Assembly: GCA_030844895.1 (NCBI GenBank)
Contig: CM061230.1
Coordinates: 2,148,705-2,212,704, forward strand
Length of the DNA: 64,000 nt
Direction: 5' to 3'
From: Ambrosia x helenae
Taxonomy: Eukaryota > Streptophyta > Magnoliopsida > Asterales > Asteraceae
The notes under the pieces are model-generated. The model worked only from the letters and a program-made list of their open reading frames with translations, searched no databases and was not told the origin of the DNA. The position numbers and the translations under genes are program-made. This document shows, one piece after another, positions 1 through 11,424 of this stretch; position 1 is the stretch's first letter; the number at the start of each line of letters is the position of its first letter.

Positions 1-279
1 TATCACTAGTCATTTTGCTATCTTAATTAGAACGATTCATATGTATGGACAGTTTTCTTGTTGCTGGGTTCTTTCGTCCGTAAATATGGTTGAAGTTTCA
101 GACAATTTCAAGTTGGTGGGGTTCTTTATTAGTCATAATTTCCACATTTCCAAAGACGTCATAACAAATTTTAGTAAAATAGTTTGCAATATTACATGTA
201 TATTGTTATATTTTTTTATATTGCCTTTTTAAATAGAGAACTGTGTTAAACAAGATTAATTAATTTAGCTTGAAAAATA
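1..279. other. AT-rich intergenic DNA, nothing recognised
   Basis: No coding, RNA or repeat signature that I can support. The short open frame near 41-232 has low-complexity composition and no recognisable motif. Confidence 0.5.
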
Positions 280-294
280 TAACACCAGCATCTG

Positions 295-521
295 TTTTTT
301 TTTTTTTTTTTTTTTTTTTTAACGGCAAGTGGTGCAACCGGTGGAGCTCCGGCTAACACCCTGGGTCAGCCTGTACTGATTACCCATTCTACCTGGATTG
401 GGGATCTCCCCGGGTGGAACCCCCACATGCGGTAAATATGGCTCCGACAAGAATCGAACCCTCAACCTTCACATGACCTCCACTATAGCCCCCCCCCCCC
501 CCAATTTTCACCAATTGAGCC
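295..521 (-). mobile_element. tRNA-derived SINE, minus copy of an inverted pair
   Basis: Read on the minus strand, this has a box-A-like stretch (GGCTCAATTGG, near 505-518), then a box B (GGGTTCGATTC, near 450-462), a body, and a 3' end TTGCCGTT running into poly-A (poly-T at 295-320 on the plus strand). That is the layout of a tRNA-derived SINE transcribed by RNA polymerase III. It lies head to head with a second copy starting at about 517. A C-run at 489-502 sits just inside the head. SINE identity is inferred from the boxes and tail; I do not know the family name. Confidence 0.75.
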
Positions 522-722
522 GTTTCAATTGGTAAAATTTGGAGGAGCTAGAGTGGGGGTTGAGGGTTCGATTCTTGTCGGAGCCATATTTACCACATGT
601 GGGAGTTCCATCTAGGGAGATCCCTAATCCAGGTAGAATAGGTAATCAGTATAGACTGACCCAGGGTGTTAGCCGGAGCTCCATCGGTTACACCACTTGC
701 CGTTAAAAAATAAATAAATAAA
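517..722 (+). mobile_element. tRNA-derived SINE, plus copy of an inverted pair
   Basis: Plus-strand relative of the minus copy at 295-521. It has a head near 517-540, a box B (GGGTTCGATTC, near 565-576) and a 3' end CTTGCCGTT followed by an A-rich tail with AAAT repeats. Most of its length pairs with the left copy, so 321-707 is a near-palindrome of about 390 bp. The pair as a whole is bounded by one direct repeat (TAACACCAGCATCT at 280-293, TAATACCAGCATCT at 723-736, one mismatch). Confidence 0.75.
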
Positions 723-736
723 TAATACCAGCATCT

Positions 737-1109
737 TAGTAGATAAACACATTCGTATGTGTATGAGAGAGGTTGTAAATTCAAATTTAATAGTCTAAAA
801 AGAATATTTAAAAAAAAAAGAAATTACTTCAAATTAAATGGTTCAACTCCAAAACCAGTTTATGGATTTAAATACCACTCTTTAAATATGGTTGGTCCAA
901 CCAGTGTCACTTCGATTCATGCCAACCAAACAACTTACGGGTGTCAGGGTGTGAATTGTGATGTCGAGCCGGGCCAATTTTAACAAAATTAATAGTTTAC
1001 TATCTTATTTCTAAAATTCAAAAAATACCTACTTTAACCAAGATATTATGTAACTGAGTTTTTAAAAGTATATAAGTGTATGTATGAAATTGTTAGAGTT
1101 TTGTTTATC
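737..1109. other. intergenic DNA, nothing recognised
   Basis: A-rich stretches and unstructured sequence. An open frame at 759-983 overlaps SINE flank and shows no domain. Confidence 0.4.
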
Positions 1110-1112
1110 TTA

Positions 1113-1353
1113 GGCCTAACGGTGTGGTAACCGTGAGAGGCCCGTGAGGGAGGTGACCTCATGGGTACACCGCCCCCACTCCCATCACACGCGACAAACG
1201 TGAAGATGGTCACGATGCTCATGGTTCATTTTGGTTTTAATTATTTTGTCGTATTCAATTAAAATGGGGTAGTGACCATACCCTTAGGTTATGATGTGAC
1301 GATAACGTAAAGGATAGTGATGGGAAGGAGGAGTATGACCATACCAGTAGGAC
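1113..1353. mobile_element. PIF/Harbinger (Tourist-like) MITE
   Basis: The left end GGCCTAACGGTGTGGT and the inverted right end ACCATACCAGTAGGAC match in 12 of 16 positions. Both are flanked directly by TTA (1110-1112 and 1354-1356), the target size and sequence used by PIF/Harbinger transposases. It is 241 bp with no coding capacity, so a non-autonomous element. Confidence 0.6.
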
Positions 1354-1619
1354 TTAGTGTCACTTGTTTGTTAGAGCTGAACCGTCATTATTTTCTTCAT
1401 TAGATGCAAGCTAACTTTATTACACAAGCAATGACACTTTCTTGCCGTTTACCAAAGATGTCGGCCAAACTAGTATTAAAAATTAGAAAACTAATATAAC
1501 TGAATACCAAGTCCGATTACGTGCTTTGATTGGTTAAAGATTCAAACCCTATCGAAGACAGATTAAGTAAAATTTAGTTGTTCACAAAAAAAAAATGACA
1601 CCTATATATTAGGATGTTC

Positions 1620-1765
1620 AGAATTCGATTCGAAATTCGACTTATTTCGGTTCGATCGTCAACAATTCGATTCGATGATCAAAAATTCGAATTCGATTCA
1701 ATTCGAGTTAAGTAAATCGAATACGAATTTATGATTTTAAATTCGATTTGAAATTCGAATAAAAA
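1620..1765. repeat. degenerate ATTCGA-rich short tandem repeat
   Basis: The motif ATTCGA or its variants recurs at close, irregular spacing, often as the palindrome TTCGAA. It is a decayed short tandem array with no visible gene or transposon end. Confidence 0.6.
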
Positions 1766-1793
1766 TAATATATGTGTGTATATATATATATAT

Positions 1794-2233
1794 AGGGTAA
1801 GGTTAGAATGAAAATCTTAAAAATTTGAGAAAACCCTAGAAAACCCTACTTTCCAAGCTTTTTAGGGTCTGAAAATTTTAAGTCATGTAATATACATGTT
1901 TTTAAGAGTTTTGAGCCAAAAAAATCAAAAAAGCGCCGAGAGGTTATTTTTTAAAAAAATAAATAAGTTATTTGAGTGTTGCATATGTAACACATATGTG
2001 CAGACATGTTGCACTGTAAAAAGACATGTTACATATGTAACACATACATGTTGCATATGTAACACAAAACTTGTTTATTTATTTTTTTAATATTGGCTCG
2101 GCGCTTTTTTGTGTTTTTGGCTCAAAACTCTTAAAAACATGTATATTACATGCCCTAATTTTTTCAGAAAAAAATTTTGAAAAGTAGGGTTTCTTAAAGT
2201 TTTCTCATTTTAGAGGGTTTTCATCAAATACTT

Positions 2234-2236
<3 letters not shown>
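1794..2236. mobile_element. long-TIR fold-back MITE inserted in a TA tract
   Basis: Arms of roughly 150-200 bp are imperfect reverse complements. Shared stretches include TGTAATATACATGTTTTTAA, GAGTTTTGAGCCAAAAA and GCGCCGAG. The loop holds repeated CATATGTAACAC units. TA repeats lie on both sides (1779-1793 and 2237-2268), as in the rice Micron type that inserts into TA microsatellites. It has no transposase, and the superfamily is uncertain. Confidence 0.6.

Positions 2237-2268
<32 letters not shown>
2237..2268. repeat. (TA)n microsatellite
   Basis: Uninterrupted TA dinucleotides at the right edge of the fold-back element. Confidence 0.9.
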
Positions 2269-2270
<2 letters not shown>

Positions 2271-2870
2271 TCTTACTCCCCATCCTCCTACATCTCTATA
2301 TAAACATATATATATACACACACCTATAACTTTACAGGCTAATCTATGAATTTGACCTAAGTCATAAAAGGTATTGTTTCATCTTCGATTAACTGTTGAT
2401 TTAATTGTAAAGGTAATTGATTACTGCACTTGGTAGGATCAGGTTTCCGACCATCTGTTGGATAACTAGGATAAACCAAATTTGAAAGTATGGTGTTAAA
2501 TCGATTTTAAATGTTATATGGCTCGAGCCCACTTTTTTTCTTTTCTTCTTGCCCCACTCGATATGATAAAGACATGTATCTTATTTGTTTGAATAAATGT
2601 TTGTTAAATAAACTTATCCAAAAGATTAAATATGATTAAAATATTTGTTTTGATTCTTTTAGTTTAAATGAATGTTTTGTAAGTAAACCCATTTAGAAGA
2701 TTAAATATGACTAAACTATATGTTTTTATTCAAGAAAGTTAGTATGATTAATTTAATTACTTTCACAAATTGCAAACTTATGATTAGTTTAGGAAAGTTT
2801 TATGTGCTCTGAAATCAAGTTACGGTGGAAAATTATTTCTTTTTATCAAATGTAAATAAAAAGGTTTAAT
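2269..2870. other. intergenic DNA, nothing recognised
   Basis: AT-rich with a loosely repeated TTTGTTAATAAACCCAT-like phrase near 2590-2700. No gene or element boundary is visible. Confidence 0.4.
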
Positions 2871-3063
2871 CATGGCGAATCTAGAAGAAATTTTAGAGTT
2901 AATGAAAATTTTATTTTAAACATAGGGGCATCCTAATCTTTGTTAAGGGTATCCATATACTAAAAATGGAGAAGAAAAAAATGCACTAATTTTACCCCGC
3001 GACCATAAAGTTGAGGGATAGCGCGAGCTACCCTTAACCTACCTACCTCTACATCCGCCCCTG
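2871..3063. mobile_element. hAT (Tip100-like) MITE, probable
   Basis: The left end CATGGCGAATCTAG and the inverted right end ATCCGCCCCTG resemble the CAGGGGCGGA ends of Tip100-type hAT elements. The 8-bp flanks (2863-2870 and 3064-3071) no longer match well, so the call rests on the ends only. It is 193 bp and non-coding. Confidence 0.45.
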
Positions 3064-3884
3064 GTGTGATTTATAAAGTTTGATGCAATTTGCAGTCAGT
3101 TTCACAACAACTTGGAATAATATTCTATCATAATGCAGGCGTGATTGCAATCACATATCTTATATAAGCCCATGGCACTTGAATGATCATAAGTGTGTGG
3201 TTAATTAAGTAAATACAAAATTTCATATACGGATTCCATTTAGTTGTGCTTAATGGCTTATTGGACAATTAAAAGCAATAAAAAAAACAATATGAATGTG
3301 AAAGAACTAATAGAAACATATATGATATGGTGGTTCGGCTGTCAACATGAAGCGAATTATTAAAGAGGTGGCATGCATTTAACCAATACAGTTATGACTG
3401 ACTTGAGAATTTTAAGTAACACTATGAAACAAACCAACCTCAAACTCAAATTCGTTTTCTAAACTTGGATTATGAATTTCTATAAGTTTATTGATTTGCT
3501 ATATAGATTTCCAAATTAGTTTTTGTTAAACGTAAATATATTTGAGTTTTACTAAGTTATGAAGGATCGCATTTGATCTTTTTTTTTAATAATAAAGATT
3601 TGAACTCAATTATTTGGAGCATGAAAATCACAAGGATTTTGAATACAGAAAACGCGTAAACCGTAACATTTCATGAAATTTGATCTCATGTAAATATATC
3701 TTTAGATTACTACGATTCTTAGCAAGACATTATAGTATGTGACCAATTATAATTTAAAAAGAAAAAAAAAAACTTAATTGTTTTATAACTTTATGTATAT
3801 TACATTTTATAATTTGAAAGGAAATAACCTTTATGTGTTTCTTTAAATTCAAATGACTATATTTTTATATCACGTTGTTATGTC

Positions 3885-3916
3885 TTAGCCCGCGTGAAGC
3901 ACGGATTCCCCGCTAG
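3885..3916 (+). mobile_element. Helitron 3' terminus
   Basis: A GC-rich hairpin (CCCGCGTGAAGCACGG) stands about 10 bp before CTAG|T. This is the 3' structure of plant Helitrons, which end CTRR followed by a host T. The 5' end of this element is not identified, so its length is unknown. Confidence 0.6.
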
Positions 3917-3944
3917 TTACTTATCAAAACTCTTTATGACTTAT

Positions 3945-4155
3945 TGGTGAATATTTACCCAACATGCCCTGCTATACCAATGAGCTAAGCCAAACACTTC
4001 TTACAAAATAACTTATTGACTTATTGGCTTTCCTCACCACATAAGTTAATCCAAACAATTTTTTCAAAACTCGTTTTTAAAAAGTCATAAGTTAATAAGT
4101 CATTTTAACCAAAAATCCTTTTGAACTTAAATAAGTTTATCCAAACATGCCCCAA
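3945..4155. repeat. probable relic of a Harbinger-like MITE
   Basis: Phrases such as CTTATTGACTTATTGGC, AAAGTCATAAGTTAATAAG and the end CCAAACATGCCCC match the composition of the better preserved element at 19010-19416. The left boundary is lost and no target duplication is visible. Confidence 0.35.
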
Positions 4156-4486
4156 GTATTAACTAGGTTTCACAATTAATTTTTTGATTCTTTTACCTAG
4201 TCAAACTACTTTAGACTAGTATAACCGGTTTTAACCAGGAGTGGCAATTTTCTATTCGACTCAAAACACGAAACATACACGACACAAAAATAATCAGGCT
4301 TTTTGTTGACTTATCTAGCCAGTTTAAAATATAGGTCATGTTTTGGGTGGCATGTTTAATTTAACAAATTGTGTTCAACTTGACTTGTTTATATCGTTTG
4401 GTAAACAGGCCGGTCAACCCACCAACCTCTTTAATCTAAAAGGTCGACTCCCTACATCGTTTAATAAACCCACCTACCCGATTAAG

Positions 4487-4638
4487 CATGGGCGAAGCTT
4501 GGTTCGCCAATCAGGGGGGCCGGACTCAACTCGGACTAAATTTACCTACGAAAATCGTAAATTTCAACTACTGCGCCAAAAAACCGGGGGGGGGGGGGGG
4601 GGAGGGCCACCCCTGGCCCTCAAAATGCTTCGTCCCTG
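4487..4638. mobile_element. hAT (Tip100-like) MITE with 8-bp target duplication
   Basis: The ends CATGGGCGAAGC and GCTTCGTCCCTG are inverted, and CGATTAAG is duplicated exactly at 4479-4486 and 4639-4646. A run of about 16 G lies inside. The interior (GACTAAATTTACCTACGAAA, GCGCCAAAAAAC) matches the element at 57347-57535, so the two are one family. It is non-coding. Confidence 0.9.
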
Positions 4639-4646
4639 CGATTAAG

Positions 4647-5217
4647 TGTCAACACATTTAGAACTTGGTTATTACCGGTCAACCCATTTGTCGTGTCCAG
4701 ATAAATGAGTTAAACGTAGGTTGCGCGATTTTAAGTTTGTGTGGATTATGGTTTGACGTTTTAGACACACATAAAACTATGGATTGTGGTTTAGTTAAAC
4801 AGATCCTCGATGCAACTGATTGACAGCGCTAGTTCTACCAAAGTGTTCACACACCCTAACCCTATTCAATACCAAATTTAATGCAAGGAAGTGTCAGTCA
4901 AACAAGGCATGCACGTCTCCCCTCCCTGCTTTATATCGATTTGTTTTCATTTATATTTTTATTATATATATTATATAGACACCGAATGACATAGCATACA
5001 TATTAAGGTTCAAGGTACGTACGACACATGTTGCTTTATGAAAGAAGTCAATGTCTCGTGGTCGAATGTGATCGAAAAGTCTGTAAACTGTAGCATCATC
5101 ATGTTATATCGTAAGTTTCAAGATGCAAAATAAATATGACGACAAAAAGATATTGCTAAAAAATCAAATACTTGTTATTGGATAATGTATTGAACTATCA
5201 ACTATTGAACATATACA
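4647..5217. other. intergenic DNA, nothing recognised
   Basis: No element ends or coding signal are visible. It contains AT-rich runs and a TATATA tract near 4965. Confidence 0.4.
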
Positions 5218-5933
5218 TTTATAATCTATAACTTATAATAAAAGAATTGAACAGCTATAATAAGAGAATTGAATATTGATGAGGTGACATTCAATAGAGG
5301 CCTCAACCCTCTTTTGAATGTGTCACGTGGCTCGTTGAGGTGAGAGTTTTTAATTTATTTTCTTATTTTGTTTTCATCTATTCTCCTACACTTATCTAAC
5401 CATAATCTATTTAAGAATTTAAAAACAAATTTAGATTTTTATTTCTAATGTTTCCTCCCATCATTTTCAAACGTTAATATCTTTTATATACGAGATTTTT
5501 TAAAGAAAACAATTACACCAAATTAACGAGCGTTTTATTATCTTTCCAACGAGTACCATAGTGCTATATAAAAAACGGAGAAAAAATGACTTTTTTATGG
5601 GGTTTCATTCATACAGGAAAAAAAAAACACAAAGTGTTCAAGTTATTCATTAATCATGTTTTTCTTTTAAACCAGGTTATATACAATGTTGAAATTTAGC
5701 TCAATCGTCATGCTATCATTGAAATTTTACTCTTCTAAAGATAGATAGGTATATACTTCATCAAGAGAAGCTAGGAGAAAGAATCGCGCAACACTGCAAC
5801 ACATGGTGTCACCTTATAGCAACGTCATTTTTTTATTTATTTAATTACAAGAGTAATAATTATTACTATTAGTATTAATATTATTAGAATGGTTATATTT
5901 TTCAACCCCAGAACACTCCGAGATAAAAGCTAA
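5218..5933 (+). mobile_element. non-autonomous Helitron, plus orientation
   Basis: It starts at a decayed 5' end (TTTATAATCTATAACTT, against TCTATAATC in its partner) and ends GATAAAAGCTAA|T, which fits CTRR-T. Over about 700 bp it is the inverted counterpart of 8104-8756, with long shared blocks such as AACGAGCGTTTTATTATCTT and CGCGCAACACTGCAACACAT. There is no Rep/helicase coding. Boundaries were set by comparing the two copies. Confidence 0.6.
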
Positions 5934-6253
5934 TACTTTAATATATGTGTAGTCGACTATGAATTTATGAGGAGCATGTGATATAGTTATGTAAATATAC
6001 ACATGAGTAACGTTATCATCGTTTTGAATTGAATATTTGCAAACATAAACATGACATAGATGTTATGGGTATCTTTTTTTTTTAGATGGGTGTCATTTTT
6101 TTGTAAGTTGGTTTACTTCTTAAATTTAGCAATTGATCCATTTTCCATAAAGGAGCCGATTGAAGCGGTTTTTTTTATGTCTTAGTGCGCTAATGGAGAG
6201 CTCGGAATGATGATCTCTTTGGTAGGAAATATGAGTATCAACATATTTTTTTT
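5934..6253. other. intergenic spacer, nothing recognised
   Basis: AT-rich DNA between the Helitron and the Mutator-like element. It ends in ATTTTTTTT, which may be part of the latter's target site. Confidence 0.4.
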
Positions 6254-7716
6254 GAGTTAATTGTCAAATTCGTTCACGAGGTTTTGTCCAGTTTGCTGCT
6301 CCAGTTCAAAAAAGGGTTTTTTTTTTTTTTTTTTTTTTTTTGCAATTGAACATCTGACGTTTGGATTTTAGTGTTATTTCCGTCCATTTCACTAACTCTG
6401 TTTGTTTACTCTATTAAGATGAGAGGCATTTTTGTCCTTTTATCTAAGATAGAATATACTAAAACTTAGTACAAGTTGTTAATGCATATACAAAATAAAA
6501 AATACAACATATATATATGTATGTATGTAATGTTTTTTTTATAAATATATATAAAACTCTACCTCTCCCCTTCTCTCCCTCTCTCTCTCTCTCCGTCTCT
6601 CCCTCTCTCTCTCCCTCTCCCTCTCACTCTCCCTCCCTCTCTCTCCCTCTCTCTCTCCTTCTCCCTCTCCCTCCCTCCCCCCCCCCCTCTCTCTCTCTCC
6701 CTCTCCCTCTCTCCCCCCCCTCTCTCTCTCTCAACCACCCATCCACCCACACACACCCTCTCTCTCCCCTTTACCCTGGCACCATCAACCCCTCTGCCAC
6801 CAATCACCAACACACCACCGTCTTGTTTATTGATAAACGCCACCATCGTCACCGACATCTAACACAACCACCACTATCAACTGTTGGCCGGGAACACCTT
6901 AGAGACCAGATGGGTTTACGTAGACCAAACCACCAGTCACCACGATACCATCATCCACCATCATTATTATAGTTCATCAGAGACTAGATGGGTTGTAAGT
7001 GGTGGAGCGAGTTATATGTGTGAACGAAGTAGATGGCGGGCGTGGGTTGTAGATGGTGTTCGGTGGTGGTGAAAGAAGTTGGATGGTCGTCGGAGGTGGT
7101 AAAAGGTAGACGGTTGTGGGGTGGAGGTGGGGTGAAGGTGGAGCGTTGGGTGGCGGTCGACAGTGGTTGCGGTGGAGGGCTTGATCGATTGCCCAGGTTA
7201 TCTGTTGCTTTGTCATCAAGAAAGAGTGAATTAAAGAAACAAGTTGGTTTTTTAGGGTTTTTATTATCTGAGCATTTGTGGGTTTTGTGTTTGGTGGCGG
7301 AATATGAGGGTGGAGGCAGAGGAGGTGGTGGTGAACGGTGGTTGATGAGGAGAATGGGGTGTCGTGGCAGAGATAGGATTGTGGAGGCGGAGGAGGTAGT
7401 AAAGGAGAGAGAGGGGGATAGATAAATATGTTCAGACTTTGGATTTTTTATTTTGTTTTTTTAAGTCAAAAGAAAAATGAAAAAAAAGATTAAAAAAACA
7501 TAAAAAGTGGTAAAAATGTCAAAATTGCCCCTCAGTTAACGTCAACTTTTAATGGAGTTAGCAATTTGGACGGAAATAACACGAAAATCTAAACCTCAGG
7601 TGCCCAGTTATAAAAAAAGAAACTTCAGGTGCCTAGTTATAAAAAAAAAAAGAAACTTTTTTAGACCGGATCAGCAAACTAGACCAAACCTCAAAAACAA
7701 ATTTGGTAGTTAACTC
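6254..7716. mobile_element. non-autonomous Mutator-like element
   Basis: The ends GAGTTAATTGTCAAATTCGT and, inverted, GAGTTAACTACCAAATTTGT match. Similarity continues inward through GAGGTTTTGTCCAGTTTGCTG, a T/A-rich tract and GGACGGAAATAACAC. T-rich flanks blur the target duplication. The same GAGTTAA ends bound the transposase-bearing element at 50498-52431, which supports a Mutator assignment. The interior holds a CT array and GGTGG/CCACC-rich DNA whose open frames are low complexity and not convincing genes. Confidence 0.55.
6563..6732. repeat. (CT)n/(CCT)n microsatellite
   Basis: About 170 bp of pure pyrimidine on the plus strand (CTCTCT and CCCTCT units, C-runs). It generates long but meaningless Ser/Pro/Leu and Arg/Glu open frames on the two strands. 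Confidence 0.95.
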
Positions 7717-7835
7717 TAATTTTTTTTTTTTTTTTTGTTACATTGTTTCTATATCTTTCTCGTGATTTTCTAATCGTAATTCAATATATAATGTTAGTTG
7801 GACTGAGAGTGGATTAAGAATCCACTTCTAAACAT

Positions 7836-7836
<1 letters not shown>

Positions 7837-7903
<67 letters not shown>
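7837..7903. repeat. (TAA)n microsatellite
   Basis: About 22 uninterrupted AAT/TAA units. Confidence 0.95.
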
Positions 7904-8103
7904 CTAATATGTTGTAATAATCCTTAGCCTTGGTTAAATTGTTTTATTTTTATGGTTTCTTTTGTTTTAAATCCCCAACATGCATCTCAAATATTACGTT
8001 AAGACATGGGTAAATCATATAAAATGAAACACCTTTAGGCTTTGGTAAAGTATAGTCACCGTTAAAAAAAATATTGAGGTACATGCTTAGTTATATTAAA
8101 TTA

Positions 8104-8756
8104 CTAGCTTTTATCTTGAGAGTGTTCCAAGGTTGAAAAATATAACCATTCTAATAATACTAATACTAATAATTATTACTCTTGTAATTAAATAAATAAA
8201 AAAAAAACCTTGCTATAAGGTGACACCATGTGTTGCAGTGTTGCGCGATTCTTTCTCATAGCTTCTCTTGATGAAATATACTTATCCATCTTTAGAAGAG
8301 TAAAATTCCAATGATAGCATGACGATTGGACTAAATTTCAACATTGTATATAAGAACCTTGTTTAAAAGAAAAAACATAATTTTGTGTTTTTTTTCCTAT
8401 ATGAACGAAACCCCATAAAAAATAGTCGTTTTTTTCTCCGTTTTTTATATAGCACTATGGTACTCGTTGGAAAGATAATAAAACGCTCGTTAATTTGGTG
8501 TAATTTTTTTCTTTAAAAAATCTCGTATATAAAAGATATTAACGTTTAAAAATGACGGGAGGAAACATTAGAGAGAAAAATCTAATTTTGTTTTTTAATT
8601 CTTAAAGAGATTAGGGTTAGATAAGTGTAGGAGAATGGATGAAGACAAAATAAAAAAATAATTAAAAACTCTCACCTCAACGTGTCACGTGGCAGCCTCC
8701 ATTGAATGCCACCTCATCAATATTCAATTCTTTTATGATAAGTTATAGATTATAGA
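8104..8756 (-). mobile_element. non-autonomous Helitron, minus orientation
   Basis: On the minus strand it begins TCTATAATCTATAACTTATC (at 8756) and ends GATAAAAGCTAG|T (at 8104), fitting the TC...CTRR-T rule. It is the inverted partner of 5218-5933. The two face each other across about 2.2 kb. A block of about 150 bp (around 8428-8560) recurs in the Helitron at 41431-42182. No coding. Confidence 0.65.
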
Positions 8757-10256
8757 TACATAACCAATATCTATACTTATATTCATATAATTAGTTCTAG
8801 ATGGGTAAAAAATTCATTTCATATTTATCAATATGGGTAAAATTGTAATTTTATTAAATTAGCAAGACAAGTTTAATACAACAATTAAACAACTAATCTA
8901 TTGATTAAATGCATAAAAAGACAAATAAAAAATAAGAATTTATATGATATTTTACATACCAAATGAATAAACAAAAAAAATAATAACAATAATAATAATA
9001 ATAATATAATAATAATAGAAATATAAAATATGAATAATACAAGAAAAGAAACATGTCATTCTTCTTCTCCCCATATATATATATATATATACACACACAT
9101 CGTCATAGAAAATGGAGCCGAAATGGAAAAGAGAAATGGTCGGCCAAGCGTTAACTTGTAACTAACCATTCAATTCAACTCACTCAATGCGATTCAATAA
9201 TCATCAAAGCAATTAAAATGAAACCGATCGGAACAAATCTACTTAAAGACAAAAAAACCCACGAACCAAACTTGTTTCTCTCGATCCTCTCTATTTCTGA
9301 CCACGTTCATGCAGACTGAAGTCCAACAACAAAACCACAACCACCTCTACTCCGGCCCGTAGTACAACTACCGCTTTCTGACACCCCACGGCCACCTCCG
9401 ACCACAACGCAACACCCAACCGAAAATATTGTATGCTGTAAGTTTGATAATGACAGAAAAATATTTGTGGTTAAAAGAAAGGAAGAAAGTATTCAATATT
9501 TCAAAATAAAATTGATCTACAAACTCTTCCTAGATGGAATATTTATGATTTGAGCATGTTGAAATTGATCAATCCATCAAATGATTCTGGAGCATGGTTT
9601 GTTAAAAATTTGATTAGTAATTAATGTTTTTTCAAAGTTTAAGGTGTTTAAATCATAGGTCGCTGGAAAATTGATGTAAAAAAATATTGACTCCTTAGTG
9701 GGAAGAAAAAATATATGGGGTTACACGTTAATCCGGCAAAAGTTGTGAGAATAATTAAGATTCCTTAACACATATCCCTTTCCATGCTTGCAAAACTTCA
9801 GAAGTTGGTACTGCGATGTTTCTACTTGAGAGGCTAGAATAGAAAGGGATTATCTTCCAAAAGTCCAAGTGTTAGATCCAATCTTTTATGTTTAATATTC
9901 GGGACTTGAGGTTTTCACAAGATAACAATATCTGATGCGTAGCAGAAAATGACTTCCATGATGAATCTTTGCTATTCGTGAGAGTTGTTAAAAGAGCATT
10001 AAAATTAAAAGATGATGCAACAAAGGCTCATAAGAGAATTGATGTTGTATATGATAAAAAGGCTTTAATAACAAACAAGTAAATGATTGTTCATAGCTTA
10101 ACTTTTGTTGGAATGATTTTGGTTGTTTAACTTTTGTCGGTTGCATTGAAAATTAGTTAATGATTTTGATTGTTAAACAAGTAGGCAATGCCTTTATGTC
10201 TACCTAATAGATGTTTTTGTTCTTACAGCTTTCGTAATACACAAATATAATAGGTA
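8757..10256. other. 1.5 kb with no recognisable gene
   Basis: It holds AAT/TA simple repeats near 8985-9015 and 9072-9090. The rest is AT-rich or unremarkable, with frames of at most about 60 codons. Phrases near 8820-8860 (GGGTAAAATTGTAATTT) also occur in the Helitron at 53368-54206, so an old Helitron fragment may be present. Confidence 0.4.
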
Positions 10257-11027
10257 CTAGTGAGAAACCCGCGCGTTGCGGCGGGACAGTTAAACTGAAC
10301 AAAAAATAGATGAAAAACGTTAAATCACGCACATGCATGGCGGCGAGTTAACTTGCCATATTAAAAAAATAAAAAGTTAAAAATCATCATAGAAAAAGCT
10401 ACTAAGTCGAAACCGTAACAAATTCACATAAAAAGAGAAATAAAAAAACTAAAAAAACACTTTAAAGACTTTTCCGCCTCTGCTTAGATGACTTGTACAT
10501 TATCACACGCAATTTTGTTTTAAACGAAGCTTACATTGAAACGTATATAAAAATAGCACCAATAAAGGAACTTCTCCTTTCACTTTCTTCTAACACAAGA
10601 TAAATTTATGTTGTTTAGTAGGGTAAGCTCGATTTTGCTCTCAATATGCCAAGTTATTTATGCAGTAGATATTTCCTAAACGACTCAAATACCTAAAAAT
10701 TTAGTAACATTGTTATGAATAATAATAGATTAACTAACTTTTATAAAGTAACTAATTGTATATAAAAGATTATAATAAAACATGTAGCATTATGAAAATT
10801 CTTTTTTACATGTTTTGTATTTGATATGTTTTGTAGAAATAAATGTCATGACATATCATAAACATGACTCTTGATTTCATTTAGATTATTAAATATGATG
10901 CTTTAAAGACTAATTTGCCCTTAAAATGTAGTTATTATGTGCATTGTATGTTGTATCATAAGCAAATTAACTTGTACCTCTTAAAATTTAAGAAGTCCTT
11001 GTCAAATGCTTTATAATATAGTATAGA
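10257..11027 (-). mobile_element. non-autonomous Helitron
   Basis: On the minus strand the 5' end is TCTATACTATATTATAAAGC (from 11027). The 3' end carries the hairpin CCCGCCGCAACGCGCGGG, then TTTCTCACTAG|T at 10257. Both ends fit Helitron rules. It is 771 bp with no Rep/helicase frame. The 5' end abuts a TATAGA array. Confidence 0.8.
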
Positions 11028-11141
11028 TATAGATATAGATATAGATATAGATATAGATATAGATATAGATATAGATATAGATATAGATATAGATATAGAT
11101 AAAGATATAGATATAGATATAGAAATAGATATAGATATAGG
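11022..11141. repeat. (TATAGA)n microsatellite
   Basis: About 20 six-base units with a few variants (AAAGAT, AGAAAT). It begins within the first bases of the neighbouring Helitron's 5' end. Confidence 0.95.
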
Positions 11142-11424
11142 CATATCAGGTTATATTACGCTCACAAAAAGAGCATCGGTGACTCCCACCGCTGTAAATT
11201 GTCGACTCCGCTGCAACGCACGGGTTCACAATACAATATCTCGCACGTATAAATGAATTTTGTACGAGACACGCACATAGGGGCTCGCACATTACATATT
11301 ATTGCTTAGGTACTCCAACCAACCGACTAGATTGTCACTTTACTTTTCTCACCATTTTTCCGGCGCTTCAAATTAAGCAGAAAACAACAACGCGACGATT
11401 AACCAAATGCAACAGCTCAACAAC

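Noticed and set aside
6517..6972. 151-codon plus frame and 99-codon minus frame
   Set aside because: Produced by a CT microsatellite; Ser/Pro/Leu and Arg/Glu runs only, no domain.
7033..7425. 130-codon Gly/Val-rich frame
   Set aside because: GGTGG-type low complexity inside a Mutator-like element; no motif, start or homology I can name.
10956..11144. Frame of alternating Ile-Ser
   Set aside because: Translation of the TATAGA microsatellite.
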